From: an uncultured beta proteobacterium
Lineage (GTDB): Bacteria > Pseudomonadota > Gammaproteobacteria > Burkholderiales > Burkholderiaceae_B
Direction: 5' to 3'
Assembly (NCBI GenBank): GCA_903821335.1
Contig: CAIJKV010000135.1
Span: 52,625 to 116,624 of the forward strand
DNA: 64,000 bases
Shown here: piece by piece, positions 1 through 9,031 of the stretch
Position numbering within the stretch: position 1 is the stretch's first letter
Layout of the letters: each line of letters opens with the position of its first letter
Program-made: the position numbers and the translations under genes
The notes under the pieces: model-generated
Database searches by the model: none
What the model was told of the DNA's origin: nothing
The model's input: only the letters and a program-made list of their open reading frames with translations

Positions 1-100
1 GATCATGTGGTTGGCGGTGCGGGCTCAAGCGCGCTGCTATCATGACAGCGTACCTAGGCGGCTCCCGGTTCACCACGCACCAACGATTCAACCACCTGAC

Positions 101-763
101 ATGCCCAAGACGAACAACCCTCACGTACTCACCCAACTGTTTGAGCAGAATCGCCAGTGGGCGCAGTCGGTCACCGAAAACGATCCCGAATATTTCACGC
201 GTCTGGTTAACCAGCAGTCCCCGCAATATCTCTGGATCGGTTGCTCGGATTCGCGTGTGCCTGCCAACCAGATCACCGGCCTGGCGCCTGGCGAGGTATT
301 CGTGCACCGCAATATCGCCAACGTTGTCGTGCACACAGACTTGAATGCCCTGTCCGTGATCCAGTTCGCGATTGACCAGTTGAAGGTCAAGCACATCATG
401 GTCGTCGGACACTATGGCTGTTCGGGCGTCAATGCCGCACTGAACAATATCCGGGTTGGCCTGGCCGACAACTGGATCCGGCACGTCAAGGACGTCCACG
501 ACAAGCACGGCAGCTACCTTGGCAACATCCTGGGCTCGCGTGAACGGCTCGATCGCCTGTGTGAACTGAACGTGATCGAGCAGGTTGTCAACGTCTGCCA
601 CACCACGAGTGTCCAGGACGCCTGGTCCCGGGGTCAGCCGCTCACCATCCATGGCTGGGTCTACAGGCTGGAGGACGGCATGGCGCGCGACATGGGCATC
701 AGCGTGGCCAATGCCGAGGAACTGAACCGGCGCTACAAGACGGTCATCGCCAAAAACTACTAG
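101..763 (+). CDS. can: beta-class carbonic anhydrase
   Basis: Cytoplasmic zinc enzyme interconverting CO2 and bicarbonate; 220 aa, the usual length for proteobacterial Can. The Zn-binding motifs are visible: CSDSR near residue 48 (Cys ligand plus the Asp-Arg dyad) and GHYGCSGV near residue 105 (His and Cys ligands). An in-frame ATG lies upstream at position 5, but the 32 extra residues are Arg/Pro-rich and unlike the family, so I chose the ATG at 101 (MPKTNNPHV). It stands alone, with a secreted propeller gene following after a 44-bp gap. Family assignment is secure. A role in supplying bicarbonate for carboxylation at ambient CO2 is inferred from the family. Confidence 0.95.
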   Translation: MPKTNNPHVLTQLFEQNRQWAQSVTENDPEYFTRLVNQQSPQYLWIGCSDSRVPANQITGLAPGEVFVHRNIANVVVHTDLNALSVIQFAIDQLKVKHIMVVGHYGCSGVNAALNNIRVGLADNWIRHVKDVHDKHGSYLGNILGSRERLDRLCELNVIEQVVNVCHTTSVQDAWSRGQPLTIHGWVYRLEDGMARDMGISVANAEELNRRYKTVIAKNY

Positions 764-807
764 CCAGCCTTCCTGCTTCGGTCTATAACGCACCAAAGGG
801 AGGGGTG

Positions 808-1920
808 ATGATAAAAATCAATCAATGCTGGCGGGTCATATTTTGTCTGTTCATGGCCATGCTGTTGCCGCATGAGAACAGCCTGGCCCAACGTGTGGAA
901 GGACCGGCGGGCGGACCAAAATACGCGGTCGACCCTTACTGGCCCAAGCCGCTTCCCAACAACTGGATTCTCGGACAGGTATCAGGCATTGCCGTTGACC
1001 GCGATGATCATATCTGGATCATCCAGCGTCCACTGACGCTGACGGAAGACGAGAAAGGCGCCACCTTGAGCCCAAAGCGCTCTGAGTGCTGCGTCCCCGC
1101 CCCACCGGTCATGGAATTCGACCAGGCCGGCAACCTGCTCAAGGCCTGGGGTGGACCTGGCAAAGGCTACGACTGGCCCAAGAACGAACATGGGATTTAT
1201 GTCGATCCGGTCGGCAATGTCTGGATCGGAGGAAACGACGCAGCCGACCATATGCTGCTGAAGTTCACCGGCGACGGCAAGTTCTTGTTGCAAATCGGCT
1301 CGCCTGGCAAGAGCCTGGGTAGCAACGCCACCAACCAGTTGGGCCGCCCTGCTCATATGACGCTGGACCAGCCGACCAACGAGCTCTATGTGGCCGACGG
1401 CTATCTGAATAAGCGCGTCATCGTGTTTGATGCCACGACTGGCGCGTACAAGCGTCACTGGGGTGCCTATGGCAACACGCCAGACGACACCAAACTTCCT
1501 GTTTTTGATCCCAAGTCCAAGCAGTTCGGCAACCCGGTCCACTGTGTCCGGCTGATGCAGGACAACACCGTCTATGTTTGCGACCGCTCGAACAATCGCA
1601 TACAGGTCTTTGAGAAAAGCGGAAAATTCCTCCGGGAAATCGTTCTCGACCCAGGCACCAAGGGCTCAGGCTCGGTCTGGGACCTGATCGCCTCGGAAGA
1701 CCCGGCTCAAAAATACCTGCTGGTGGCCGACGGCACCAACAACAGGGTGAACATCATCGTGCGCGCGACGGGCGAACGACTGGGCTCGTTTGGTCGATCG
1801 GGGCGCAATGCGGGCGATTTTCACTGGGTACACAATATTGCCATCGACTCCAAAGGCAATGTCTATACTGCCGAGGTCGACAACGGCAAACGTGCGCAAC
1901 GCTTCACGCCGGCAAAATAA
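808..1920 (+). CDS. secreted NHL-repeat beta-propeller protein
   Basis: 370-aa exported protein. Residues 1-27 form a hydrophobic signal peptide ending near SLAQ. The rest shows repeated NHL-type blades (GIAVDRDDHIWI, GIYVDPVGNVWIG, NELYVADGYLNKRVIVF, VYVCDRSNNRIQVF, IAIDSKGNVYTAEV), giving a probable six-bladed propeller. It resembles periplasmic proteins related to peptidyl-alpha-hydroxyglycine amidating lyase and SMP-30, but no catalytic function can be assigned. A GTG codon at 805 directly precedes the ATG at 808. A GGGAGG ribosome site at 798-803 sits only a few bases upstream and cannot decide between them; I take the ATG. A strong terminator follows. Confidence 0.85.
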   Translation: MIKINQCWRVIFCLFMAMLLPHENSLAQRVEGPAGGPKYAVDPYWPKPLPNNWILGQVSGIAVDRDDHIWIIQRPLTLTEDEKGATLSPKRSECCVPAPPVMEFDQAGNLLKAWGGPGKGYDWPKNEHGIYVDPVGNVWIGGNDAADHMLLKFTGDGKFLLQIGSPGKSLGSNATNQLGRPAHMTLDQPTNELYVADGYLNKRVIVFDATTGAYKRHWGAYGNTPDDTKLPVFDPKSKQFGNPVHCVRLMQDNTVYVCDRSNNRIQVFEKSGKFLREIVLDPGTKGSGSVWDLIASEDPAQKYLLVADGTNNRVNIIVRATGERLGSFGRSGRNAGDFHWVHNIAIDSKGNVYTAEVDNGKRAQRFTPAK

Positions 1921-1963
1921 ATATTTCAATCGCACCATAAAACTGAATTCAAGGTGTTTCAGG

Positions 1964-1993
1964 AAAAAGCCCACTGACAACAGTGGGCTTTTT
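1964..1993 (+). terminator. Rho-independent terminator
   Basis: A perfect 13-bp stem (left arm 1964-1976, right arm 1981-1993) with a 4-nt ACAA loop. The arms begin with AAAAA and end in TTTTT, so it can work in both directions. It lies 44 bp after the NHL gene stop and insulates it from the ammonium transporter. Confidence 0.88.
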
Positions 1994-2054
1994 GCATGGC
2001 AGGATTCAAAATAGTGCGAAAAACAGAATTAAAACGGTGCATGCATGCTGGTTG

Positions 2055-2071
2055 TGCCCTTAAAAAGGGCA
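2055..2071 (+). promoter_or_regulatory. dyad symmetry upstream of the ammonium transporter
   Basis: A perfect inverted repeat, TGCCCTT-AAA-AAGGGCA, lies about 105 bp upstream of the transporter start. It could be an operator or a short RNA hairpin. I found no convincing -24/-12 promoter nearby, so nitrogen control is not shown by the sequence. Confidence 0.3.
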
Positions 2072-2174
2072 TAACGAGAAAATAACAAGGAAATTTGTTC
2101 TAATACGGCGGTCAAAAGCTGCGAGATAGCAGCCAAACAAAAACAAATACTGAGTAAAACCCAAAGGAACCAGC

Positions 2175-3383
2175 GTGGAACAACTCAAATCGGGAATGGA
2201 CTCGCTGTTCATTCTTCTCGGCGCGATCATGATCCTGGCGATGCACGCTGGCTTCGCATTTCTGGAACTGGGCACCGTCAGGCAAAAAAACCAGGTCAAT
2301 GCGCTGGTCAAGATTCTGGTCGATTTTTCAGTATCGACCATTGCCTACTTTTTCATCGGCTACACCATCGCATACGGAACCAACTTCTGGTCCAGCGCCG
2401 ACGTGCTGGCGCAGCGAAATGGCTATGAACTTGTCAAGTTTTTCTTCTTACTAACGTTCGCGGCAGCCATTCCTGCGATCATTTCAGGTGGAATTGCCGA
2501 GCGTGCCAAGTTCAACCCTCAACTTCTCGCCACCTTCTTGCTGGTGGGTCTGGTGTATCCCCTCTTTGAAGGCATGGCCTGGAATCCCGAACACCCTTTT
2601 GGTTTTCAGCCATGGGTCAAAGCACTGACTGGCGAAGAGTTCCATGATTTCGCCGGCTCTGTTGTGGTGCATGCAATGGGCGGGTGGATCGCCTTGCCGG
2701 CAGTGCTGCTGCTTGGCGCGCGCCAGGGTCGCTACCGAAAAGACGGACGCATGTCCGCGCACCCACCGTCCAACGTGCCATTCCTTGCGCTGGGTGCATG
2801 GATACTGACGGTCGGCTGGTTCGGCTTTAACGTCATGAGCGCACAAACACTGGAAAAAATGAGCGGTCTGGTCGCCATGAACTCCCTGATGGCCATGGTC
2901 GGGGGCACACTGGCCGGATGGTTCTTTGGCAAGAACGACGCAGGATTTAGCTACAACGGGCCGCTTGCCGGCCTGGTCGCGGTCTGCGCGGGTTCAGACC
3001 TGATGCATCCGCTTGGCGCACTGGTTGTGGGCCTGGTGGCAGGCGCGCTTTTTGTGATCGTATTCACACTGGAGCAAAACCGCTGGAAGATCGACGACGT
3101 GCTGGGTGTCTGGCCGTTGCATGGCCTGTGCGGCGTTTGGGGCGGCATCGCGGCAGGTATCTTTGGGCAGAAGGCCCTCGGTGGCATGGGTGGCATCAGC
3201 CTGGCTGCCCAGTTGATCGGGACGAGTGCAGGGATCGCCATCGCGCTGGCCGGGGGCGTGATTGTTTATGGCACCGTGCGGGCGCTGATCGGCCTGCGCA
3301 TGGATCCGGAAGACGAGCACGCGGGCGCCGACCTGAGCATCCACCATGTGTCGGCCACGCCCGATGCCGAGGGTTCCTGGTAG
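2175..3383 (+). CDS. amtB: ammonium transporter (Amt family)
   Basis: 402-aa polytopic inner-membrane protein with about 11 predicted helices that conducts ammonium/ammonia. Family hallmarks are the N-terminal MHAGFAFLELGTVR segment, the first pore histidine in DFAGSVVVHAMGG and the second in the VWPLHGLCGVWGG segment, which together form the twin-His pore. Translation starts at GTG 2175 after the ribosome site AAAGGAACC. The usual partner glnK is not adjacent, which is uncommon for proteobacterial amtB. The next gene (MmgE/PrpD) is convergent. Confidence 0.93.
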   Translation: MEQLKSGMDSLFILLGAIMILAMHAGFAFLELGTVRQKNQVNALVKILVDFSVSTIAYFFIGYTIAYGTNFWSSADVLAQRNGYELVKFFFLLTFAAAIPAIISGGIAERAKFNPQLLATFLLVGLVYPLFEGMAWNPEHPFGFQPWVKALTGEEFHDFAGSVVVHAMGGWIALPAVLLLGARQGRYRKDGRMSAHPPSNVPFLALGAWILTVGWFGFNVMSAQTLEKMSGLVAMNSLMAMVGGTLAGWFFGKNDAGFSYNGPLAGLVAVCAGSDLMHPLGALVVGLVAGALFVIVFTLEQNRWKIDDVLGVWPLHGLCGVWGGIAAGIFGQKALGGMGGISLAAQLIGTSAGIAIALAGGVIVYGTVRALIGLRMDPEDEHAGADLSIHHVSATPDAEGSW

Positions 3384-3477
3384 TCAGAAAAACGGGGCGC
3401 ACACCGCGCCGTTCGGACTGGACATGCCACCTTCCACCGTCAGGAAGATGGACTTTTTTTGACCGCTCCCCCAAGCC

Positions 3478-4926
3478 TCAGACTGACCTGAGCAAAGCAC
3501 CGAGCAACTGGATACTGCCCAGCGTCTCGATGCTGAACACCGTGTCAACAACTTGCGCGGACTGTTCTGTGCCCAGTATCGGGACCAGCAAATCTGTTGC
3601 CTTGGCAACCACCTCGGCCCGGGTCATCGGGTTGCGGGGCGTGCCACGGACGGCGTCGACACGGTCCGACAGCACCGTCCCATCCTCGAGCGTGACTTCC
3701 ACCACGGCCACGCGCACTGGCAATAGCTTGGTCAAGGTCTCGTCACTGACCAGTTCAACCTTGGCGCGCTGGCGCAATACGTCCGGATTTTTCATCCTCG
3801 ACAGGTCATGCGCGGCGCGAAAGGAAACCGTCTTGTCCAGCAGCATGATGGCCATCATGTGCTGCAGGCAAATATCGGGGATGTCGCGGTTATCGACGAC
3901 ACGCGCCGCCGCGCCGCCCAGGCGAACGACCACGCGCTGGACTTGCGCCGCTTCGAAGGGGTGTTTCTTCCTGATGGACTCGACCGCATCCAGTGGCCCC
4001 TGGATCGGTGAACCCACTGTCCATTTCTTGATATCCGTGAGCGCGATCTCATAGCGCTCACCCAGTTTGTCAACGAGTTCGGACGGTTTCGCGCCAGGCG
4101 CATACGCCATGAAGAAATTTTCGGGGCCTGAAAAAATATCATCGATGCCCGTCCACCCCGACTGGACCAGAAGTGCCGAGGTCACGCCGCTGCGCGCCGG
4201 CATGCCACCAAAGACAAAGGCCTTTTCAATATGATCCACATCGCGCCCCCACGCGGCGATGCCAGAGGACTGCTGCGCGGTGTAGTCGAGCACCCAGCGC
4301 ATCTGCTGGGCATTGAGCCCCGCCGCACAGGCCGCCGCTGCGGCAGCGCCAAACACGCCGGCGATACTGTGCGAACTTTTGTGACTTTCATAACTGAAGG
4401 TCGGTCCGCCCATTGCCATGAGTACGCGGGTGCCGACGTCATACCCCAATGTGACGGCGCGCAGGAACTGACTACCGTCGATCCCGAACTCTTCACCTGC
4501 CGCGAGTGCGGCCGGTATCACGGCACAACCGGGATGAGACCTGGAACGCCCGTGCGAATCGTCCGTCTCGTCGGCGTGACCCATTACGCCGTTCGCAAGG
4601 GCGGCATCGACAGGCCCCGCCGTCAAACCGGATGCGATGACGGTCCGGTCACCCCGACCCGCATGCATGCGCACATACCGGTTGGCCGCCTGGCCAGGTA
4701 GCAGGCTCGATCCTGACACGATTGCCGCCAGAGTATCCAGAATATGGAACTTGGCTTGCTCGGCTACGTCCGCAGGCAACGCCCTGCCGGCCGCCGCGCT
4801 CATGTAGCCGCTCAGCCGGTCCATTTCAGGGCTGACGGTGGGTTTCTGATCCGCAGCGCGCGCCAGAGGGACGGCGCAGCCCAATCCGGTCAGCACCGAC
4901 ATGCCAAGAAGTTTGCGACGATTCAC
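3478..4926 (-). CDS. MmgE/PrpD family protein, exported
   Basis: 482 aa, related to 2-methylcitrate dehydratase and cis-aconitate decarboxylase. Typical family segments are HILDTLAAIVSGS, GVMGHADETDDSH and RSHPGCAVIPAALAAGE in the first half and RVVVRLGG in the C-terminal domain. Unlike most PrpD proteins it begins with a basic, hydrophobic leader (MNRRKLLGMSVLTGLG, ending LARA), so it is probably exported, perhaps by Tat, though only RR and not the full motif is present. No prpB/prpC genes are nearby, so a methylcitrate-cycle role is unlikely. Substrate unknown. Confidence 0.8.
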   Translation of the reverse strand: MNRRKLLGMSVLTGLGCAVPLARAADQKPTVSPEMDRLSGYMSAAAGRALPADVAEQAKFHILDTLAAIVSGSSLLPGQAANRYVRMHAGRGDRTVIASGLTAGPVDAALANGVMGHADETDDSHGRSRSHPGCAVIPAALAAGEEFGIDGSQFLRAVTLGYDVGTRVLMAMGGPTFSYESHKSSHSIAGVFGAAAAAACAAGLNAQQMRWVLDYTAQQSSGIAAWGRDVDHIEKAFVFGGMPARSGVTSALLVQSGWTGIDDIFSGPENFFMAYAPGAKPSELVDKLGERYEIALTDIKKWTVGSPIQGPLDAVESIRKKHPFEAAQVQRVVVRLGGAAARVVDNRDIPDICLQHMMAIMLLDKTVSFRAAHDLSRMKNPDVLRQRAKVELVSDETLTKLLPVRVAVVEVTLEDGTVLSDRVDAVRGTPRNPMTRAEVVAKATDLLVPILGTEQSAQVVDTVFSIETLGSIQLLGALLRSV

Positions 4927-5082
4927 CTTGCCTCCGACTTGTTTTTTCTGAATAGTCCCACCGACGCGGCCCTGCGGGCAAGCGATTTCTAATGTTTAAT
5001 AAGTGTTCTCAACCTGTAACCTTTCAGCGCGCGCGGCGACATCGCGTCACACGTGCCTGACATTTTTCGAGCCTCCCGCGAC

Positions 5083-5739
5083 ATGAGCAACCCCGTCAAC
5101 ATCGATTTTGTTTCCGACATCGCCTGCCCCTGGTGCGCAATCGGCCTTGGTGCGCTCGAGCAGGCACTCGCCCGTCTGGGTGACGACGTCGAAGTCGACA
5201 TTCATTTCCAGCCCTTTGAGTTGAACCCGCAGATGCCCGTCGGTGGTCAGGAAGTCATTGAACACCTGACACAAAAATACGGGATGCCTGAAGAACAGAT
5301 CCGGGCCAATCAGAAAAATATCCGCGAACGCGCGGCCGCTGTCGGGTTCCCGTTTCACCCCGACGGTCGCAAGCACGTCTACAACACGTTCAACGCCCAT
5401 CGCCTGCTGCATTGGGTCAGCGTCGAACATGATGCCGCGGCCCAGCACAGGCTCAAGCGAGAACTACTGGGGACTTACTTCACGCTGGCGGTCAATCTGG
5501 ACGACCAGGAGAACTTGATCGATGCCGTCAGGCGTGCCGGACTCGAACCCGGCCGTGCCCGGCAAATCCTGTCAACCAACGAGTATGAACAGGCAGTCAG
5601 GGAGCGCCAGCGGCATTACACCGACATGGGCATCACCTCCGTACCATCGATCATCCTGAACGGAAAATATCTGCTGCAGGGTGCACAGCCAGCAGAACAA
5701 TTTGAACGGGCCATCCGGCAGGTGGCCGCCGAGGCCTAA
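5083..5739 (+). CDS. DsbA family (FrnE-like) thiol oxidoreductase
   Basis: 218 aa with a thioredoxin-fold CPWC active site at residues 15-18 and the cis-proline loop TSVPSIILNG near the C-terminus. There is no signal peptide, which fits the cytoplasmic FrnE/2-hydroxychromene-2-carboxylate-isomerase-like branch of the DsbA superfamily. A GTG at 5053 would add ten residues. The ATG at 5083 places the first beta strand (NIDFVSDIACPWC) at the expected position and is preferred. The partner is unknown. A Bug gene follows after 51 bp on the same strand. Confidence 0.85.
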   Translation: MSNPVNIDFVSDIACPWCAIGLGALEQALARLGDDVEVDIHFQPFELNPQMPVGGQEVIEHLTQKYGMPEEQIRANQKNIRERAAAVGFPFHPDGRKHVYNTFNAHRLLHWVSVEHDAAAQHRLKRELLGTYFTLAVNLDDQENLIDAVRRAGLEPGRARQILSTNEYEQAVRERQRHYTDMGITSVPSIILNGKYLLQGAQPAEQFERAIRQVAAEA

Positions 5740-5790
5740 GCAGGCCGTTATCCGCTACAAGTTCAACGTCGTGACCCGGGAGCCCCTACT

Positions 5791-6765
5791 GTGCACCAAT
5801 CATTACAAAGCATTGCCAGACTTTCCTTGCTCTTGCTGACGCTGGCGCTGTCTGCGGTGCCATCCCAGGCGGCCTATCCTGACAAACCCATCCGGCTCAT
5901 CGTCACCTTCGTTCCAGGCGGTGCGGCAGACCTGCTGGGGCGCTATATCGCCAAAGCGTTAACGGCGGAACTGGGTCAGCCCGTGGTGGTCGAGAACCGC
6001 ACTGGCGCGGGCGGACTGATCGGCATTGAGGCGGGGCGCTCAGCGCCGCCCGATGGCTATACGATCACCTTGATTTCTTCAAGCTACACCGTCAATCCAA
6101 GCTTGTATCGGCTTAAATTTGATCCTGTGCACGACGTCACTCCGATCATTCAAATTTCACGTGGTCCGATGCTGATCGTCACCAATCCGAAGTTTCCGGC
6201 GACCTCGATTCCAGAACTGGTCGCGTACGCCCGGGCCAATCCCGGCAAGGTCAACTTTGCCTCATCCGGCCAGGGCAGCATCATTCATCTTGCCAACGAA
6301 CTGTTCAACAAGCGATTCGGACTTCAGATGACCCATGTCCCCTACAAAGGTGGGGGCAACGCGCAGACAGATTTGATGGCCGGACAGGTGGACGTATATT
6401 TTGCGTCGACCGCCAGCGCGCTTCCCAACGTCAAGGCCGGAAGGTTGCGCGCGATCGGTGTCACGACACCCGATCGGATCGCGGCTCTGCCCGATGTGCC
6501 CACGGTTGCTGAAAGCGGCGCACCGGGCTACGAGGCGACCATGTGGTACGGCCTGATTGGTCCGAAGGACTTACCAGTCGATATCGTCGAGCGACTCAAC
6601 ACAGCGGTGAACAAGATACTGCTGCCGACCGAAGCCAAGGAGAAAATGGAAGTGGAAGGTGCGCAACCCGCAGGCGGCACACCCGCGGTTTTTGGCAAGA
6701 CAATCGCCGACGAAATCGCGCTGTGGGCGCAGGTGGTCGGCGACCTCGGCATCAAGCCGGAATAG
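5791..6765 (+). CDS. Bug/TctC-type periplasmic solute-binding protein
   Basis: 324 aa: signal peptide (residues 1-28, ending SQAAYP), then the family signatures YPDKPIRLIVTFVPGGAADL, VVVENRTGAGGLIGIEAG, HVPYKGGGNAQTDLMAGQVD and LPDVPTVAESG. These proteins bind carboxylates in the periplasm and are very numerous in Alcaligenaceae. Translation starts at GTG 5791. No TctA or TctB membrane genes are adjacent, so this is an orphan binding protein. It is the first of six in this window. The ligand cannot be read from sequence. Confidence 0.93.
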   Translation: MHQSLQSIARLSLLLLTLALSAVPSQAAYPDKPIRLIVTFVPGGAADLLGRYIAKALTAELGQPVVVENRTGAGGLIGIEAGRSAPPDGYTITLISSSYTVNPSLYRLKFDPVHDVTPIIQISRGPMLIVTNPKFPATSIPELVAYARANPGKVNFASSGQGSIIHLANELFNKRFGLQMTHVPYKGGGNAQTDLMAGQVDVYFASTASALPNVKAGRLRAIGVTTPDRIAALPDVPTVAESGAPGYEATMWYGLIGPKDLPVDIVERLNTAVNKILLPTEAKEKMEVEGAQPAGGTPAVFGKTIADEIALWAQVVGDLGIKPE

Positions 6766-6810
6766 CGAGCGCAGACCGTTGGCCTGTGCCAGACTCGTAG
6801 ATTGGAACGC

Positions 6811-7992
6811 CTAAGCCAGCAGCACTTCCTGCCCCATGCGCTCGCGCAATCGATCCAGGAAACCCAGGCACTCCTCGATCTGGCTGATTTCAATAAATTC
6901 GTTGGGTTTGTGTGCGACTTCGATGTCGCCGGGCCCAACCACGACACAAGCCATGCCTGCCTGGTGCAGCCAGCCTGCGTCCGTTGCGAAAGACACTCTA
7001 CCGAGCAAATTATTTCGGGCAAGCGACTTGCCAAGATAGGCAATCGGGGCATCGTCGGCGGTTGCCAGCGGCGCGGCATTGGCCAGCGTTTCGAATGTGA
7101 TGTCTGACTGTTCAGAAATCTTCAGCATTTCAAGCTTGAGTTTCTCAGCGTGCGCCTTAACCTGATTGATCAGCACGTCTGAATTGCTCTGGGGCAAGGT
7201 GCGGCAGTCAAAAATGAATTCGCAGTCCTTGGGTACGATATTGGGGGCGGTGCCACCATGTATCGAACCTGTCTGCAGGGTGGTATGCGGCACCTTGAAC
7301 AACGGATCAAACGGGCCGTCAGCCCTGAGTGTGCTCGCCAGGCCACGGATATTTTCAATCAGGCGGCCTGCATACTCAATCGCATTGACCGCCTCAGGGG
7401 CCATCGAAGAGTGCGCTTCCAGTCCTCGCACCCTGCAACGCGTCACCCGCATGCCCTTGTGTCCCGTCATCACCTGCATGCGCGTCGGTTCACCGACAAA
7501 ACAGCCAGCCGGATGAATATTGGCAGCCTCAAGGTCACGAATCAGTGTCTGGACACCCACACACCCAATTTCTTCGTCATAGGTGAACGCCAAGTGCAAG
7601 GGCTGGCGCATATTGGTTTGCATGAAGGCCGGCAACATCGCCAGTGAGGCGGCGATAAAGCCTTTCATGTCGACCGCACCGCGACCATAGATACGCCCGT
7701 CGGCGATACGGGCCACGAACGGGTCGCTATCCCAAGCCTGACCGTCAACCGGTACGACATCCGTGTGGCCGCACAGAACAATCCCGCGTCCAGGCGCATC
7801 GCCCACTGTCGCGAAAAGGTTGGCCTTGCGCTTTTCAGCGTCGTAGGACAGACGCGTATCGATGCCCATCCACTTGAGGTGATCACGCACATATTCGATC
7901 AGACCCAGATTAGACTCACGGCTGGTCGTATCGAAACTCACCAGGGTTTTAAGAAATTCTATTGTGCGATCAAGTGTGCTTGCATGGGTCAT
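6811..7992 (-). CDS. argE: acetylornithine deacetylase-like M20 peptidase
   Basis: 393-aa cytoplasmic dizinc amidohydrolase of the ArgE/DapE (M20) family, expected to release acetate from N-acetylornithine. Metal-site motifs are present: LCGHTDVVPVDG (His and Asp), GRGAVDMKGF (bridging Asp) and TYDEEIGCVG (catalytic Glu-Glu), with the dimerisation domain between about residues 180 and 290. No other arg genes are nearby. In Burkholderiales, orphan ArgE paralogues often sit beside transporter genes, so the exact N-acyl substrate is uncertain. It is convergent with the Bug gene and divergent from the SDR. Confidence 0.82.
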   Translation of the reverse strand: MTHASTLDRTIEFLKTLVSFDTTSRESNLGLIEYVRDHLKWMGIDTRLSYDAEKRKANLFATVGDAPGRGIVLCGHTDVVPVDGQAWDSDPFVARIADGRIYGRGAVDMKGFIAASLAMLPAFMQTNMRQPLHLAFTYDEEIGCVGVQTLIRDLEAANIHPAGCFVGEPTRMQVMTGHKGMRVTRCRVRGLEAHSSMAPEAVNAIEYAGRLIENIRGLASTLRADGPFDPLFKVPHTTLQTGSIHGGTAPNIVPKDCEFIFDCRTLPQSNSDVLINQVKAHAEKLKLEMLKISEQSDITFETLANAAPLATADDAPIAYLGKSLARNNLLGRVSFATDAGWLHQAGMACVVVGPGDIEVAHKPNEFIEISQIEECLGFLDRLRERMGQEVLLA

Positions 7993-8131
7993 GATGTGCG
8001 TGGACTGAATTGGAAGTTGAAAGCCTGAGCGCTACATTACATCATGCAGACTCAAAAGGTTTGCTAAGCTTGCACAACAATAAAGTGATCGCCCGGCTCG
8101 GGCGCACAGAAACATATTTTGGGACACATAC

Positions 8132-8905
8132 ATGGATCTGCAACTCAATCATCGCGTCGCACTGGTGACAGGCGGCTCACAAGGTATCGGTAAAGCGATC
8201 GCCCTCAAACTCGCGCAGGAAGGCGCAAGCGTCGTGATCGCGGCGCGTGGACGCGAACTGCTGGACCAGGTCGCACAGGAGATCCGCGCGGCCGGTGGCA
8301 CGGTGCATGCCGTCCAGGCGGACGTCAGTCATGACGCGCAATGCAAAATGCTGATCGAGGAGTGCGTCAAGACCTTCGGTCGCCTGGATATCCTGATCAA
8401 CAACGCCGGCACCTCTGCCACAGGCGAATTTGAATCTGTCACCGACGAGGCATGGCAGGCCGATTTTGACCTGAAACTCTTTGCCGCCATTCGCCTGGCA
8501 AGGCTGGCCATCCCGGGCATGAAAGCAAATCGCTGGGGACGCATCATCAATGTGACCAACATTGGCGCCAAACAGCCCCGGGCAAAGTCCATGCCCACGA
8601 CTGTGACGCGCGCGGCGGGGCTGGCGTTCACGAAGGCCTTGTCCAAAGAGTTCGCCCCCGACAATATCCTCGTGAATACGATCTGTATCGGTCTGATCAA
8701 GGCTGGACAGCATGAAAGGAAAGCCGCCAAGGCTGGCATCTCCGTCGAACAGTTGTACGAGACCTTAGGCAAAGACATCCCGCTCGGGCGTGTCGGACGC
8801 GCCGAAGAGGTAGCCAACGTCGCAGCCTTCCTGGTGTCAGAGGCCGCCAGCTATGTGACTGGCAGCAGCATCAACCTCGATGGTGGCGCCAGCGCTGTCA
8901 TGTGA
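8132..8905 (+). CDS. SDR family protein lacking the YxxxK motif
   Basis: 257 aa with an intact Rossmann nucleotide site (VTGGSQGIGKAIA at residues 10-22) and the NNAGT segment. It is closest in form to 3-oxoacyl-ACP reductase-like SDRs. The catalytic region is abnormal. Where SDRs carry Ser and then Tyr-x-x-x-Lys before AAxxAFTKAL, this protein reads MPTTVTRAAGLAFTKAL, which puts Thr and Arg at the Tyr and Lys positions; the Ser position also looks replaced (NVTNIG). The C-terminal motif SYVTGSSINLDGG is normal. It may be a non-catalytic or mechanistically different SDR. No operon partner; a HAD gene follows 126 bp downstream. Confidence 0.82.
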   Translation: MDLQLNHRVALVTGGSQGIGKAIALKLAQEGASVVIAARGRELLDQVAQEIRAAGGTVHAVQADVSHDAQCKMLIEECVKTFGRLDILINNAGTSATGEFESVTDEAWQADFDLKLFAAIRLARLAIPGMKANRWGRIINVTNIGAKQPRAKSMPTTVTRAAGLAFTKALSKEFAPDNILVNTICIGLIKAGQHERKAAKAGISVEQLYETLGKDIPLGRVGRAEEVANVAAFLVSEAASYVTGSSINLDGGASAVM

Positions 8906-8922
8906 TGCCGCAGGTGGCTCGC

Positions 8923-8950
8923 CCCGCGTACATAACACGTGTACTGCGGG
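8923..8950 (+). other. intergenic hairpin after the SDR gene
   Basis: Arms 8923-8932 and 8940-8950 pair (CCCGCGTACA with TGTACTGCGGG, one bulged base) around a 7-nt loop. No T-run follows, so it is not a classical terminator. It could stabilise the SDR mRNA 3' end. Confidence 0.3.
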
Positions 8951-9031
8951 TCTGCGCGACGGTGTGCCGCTCAGCATACGTCCTCTTGAATCGATCCTGA
9001 ACACTTCCACGCAACTACTGGAGAACGCCGC

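Noticed and set aside
5..100. Longer N-terminus of the carbonic anhydrase from ATG at position 5
   Set aside because: The extra 32 residues are not family-like and no ribosome site supports them; 101 gives the standard start.
3128..4054. Long open frame on the plus strand across the amtB end and the PrpD gene
   Set aside because: It is antisense to the PrpD gene and out of frame with amtB; composition is Arg/Ser-rich as expected for a shadow frame.
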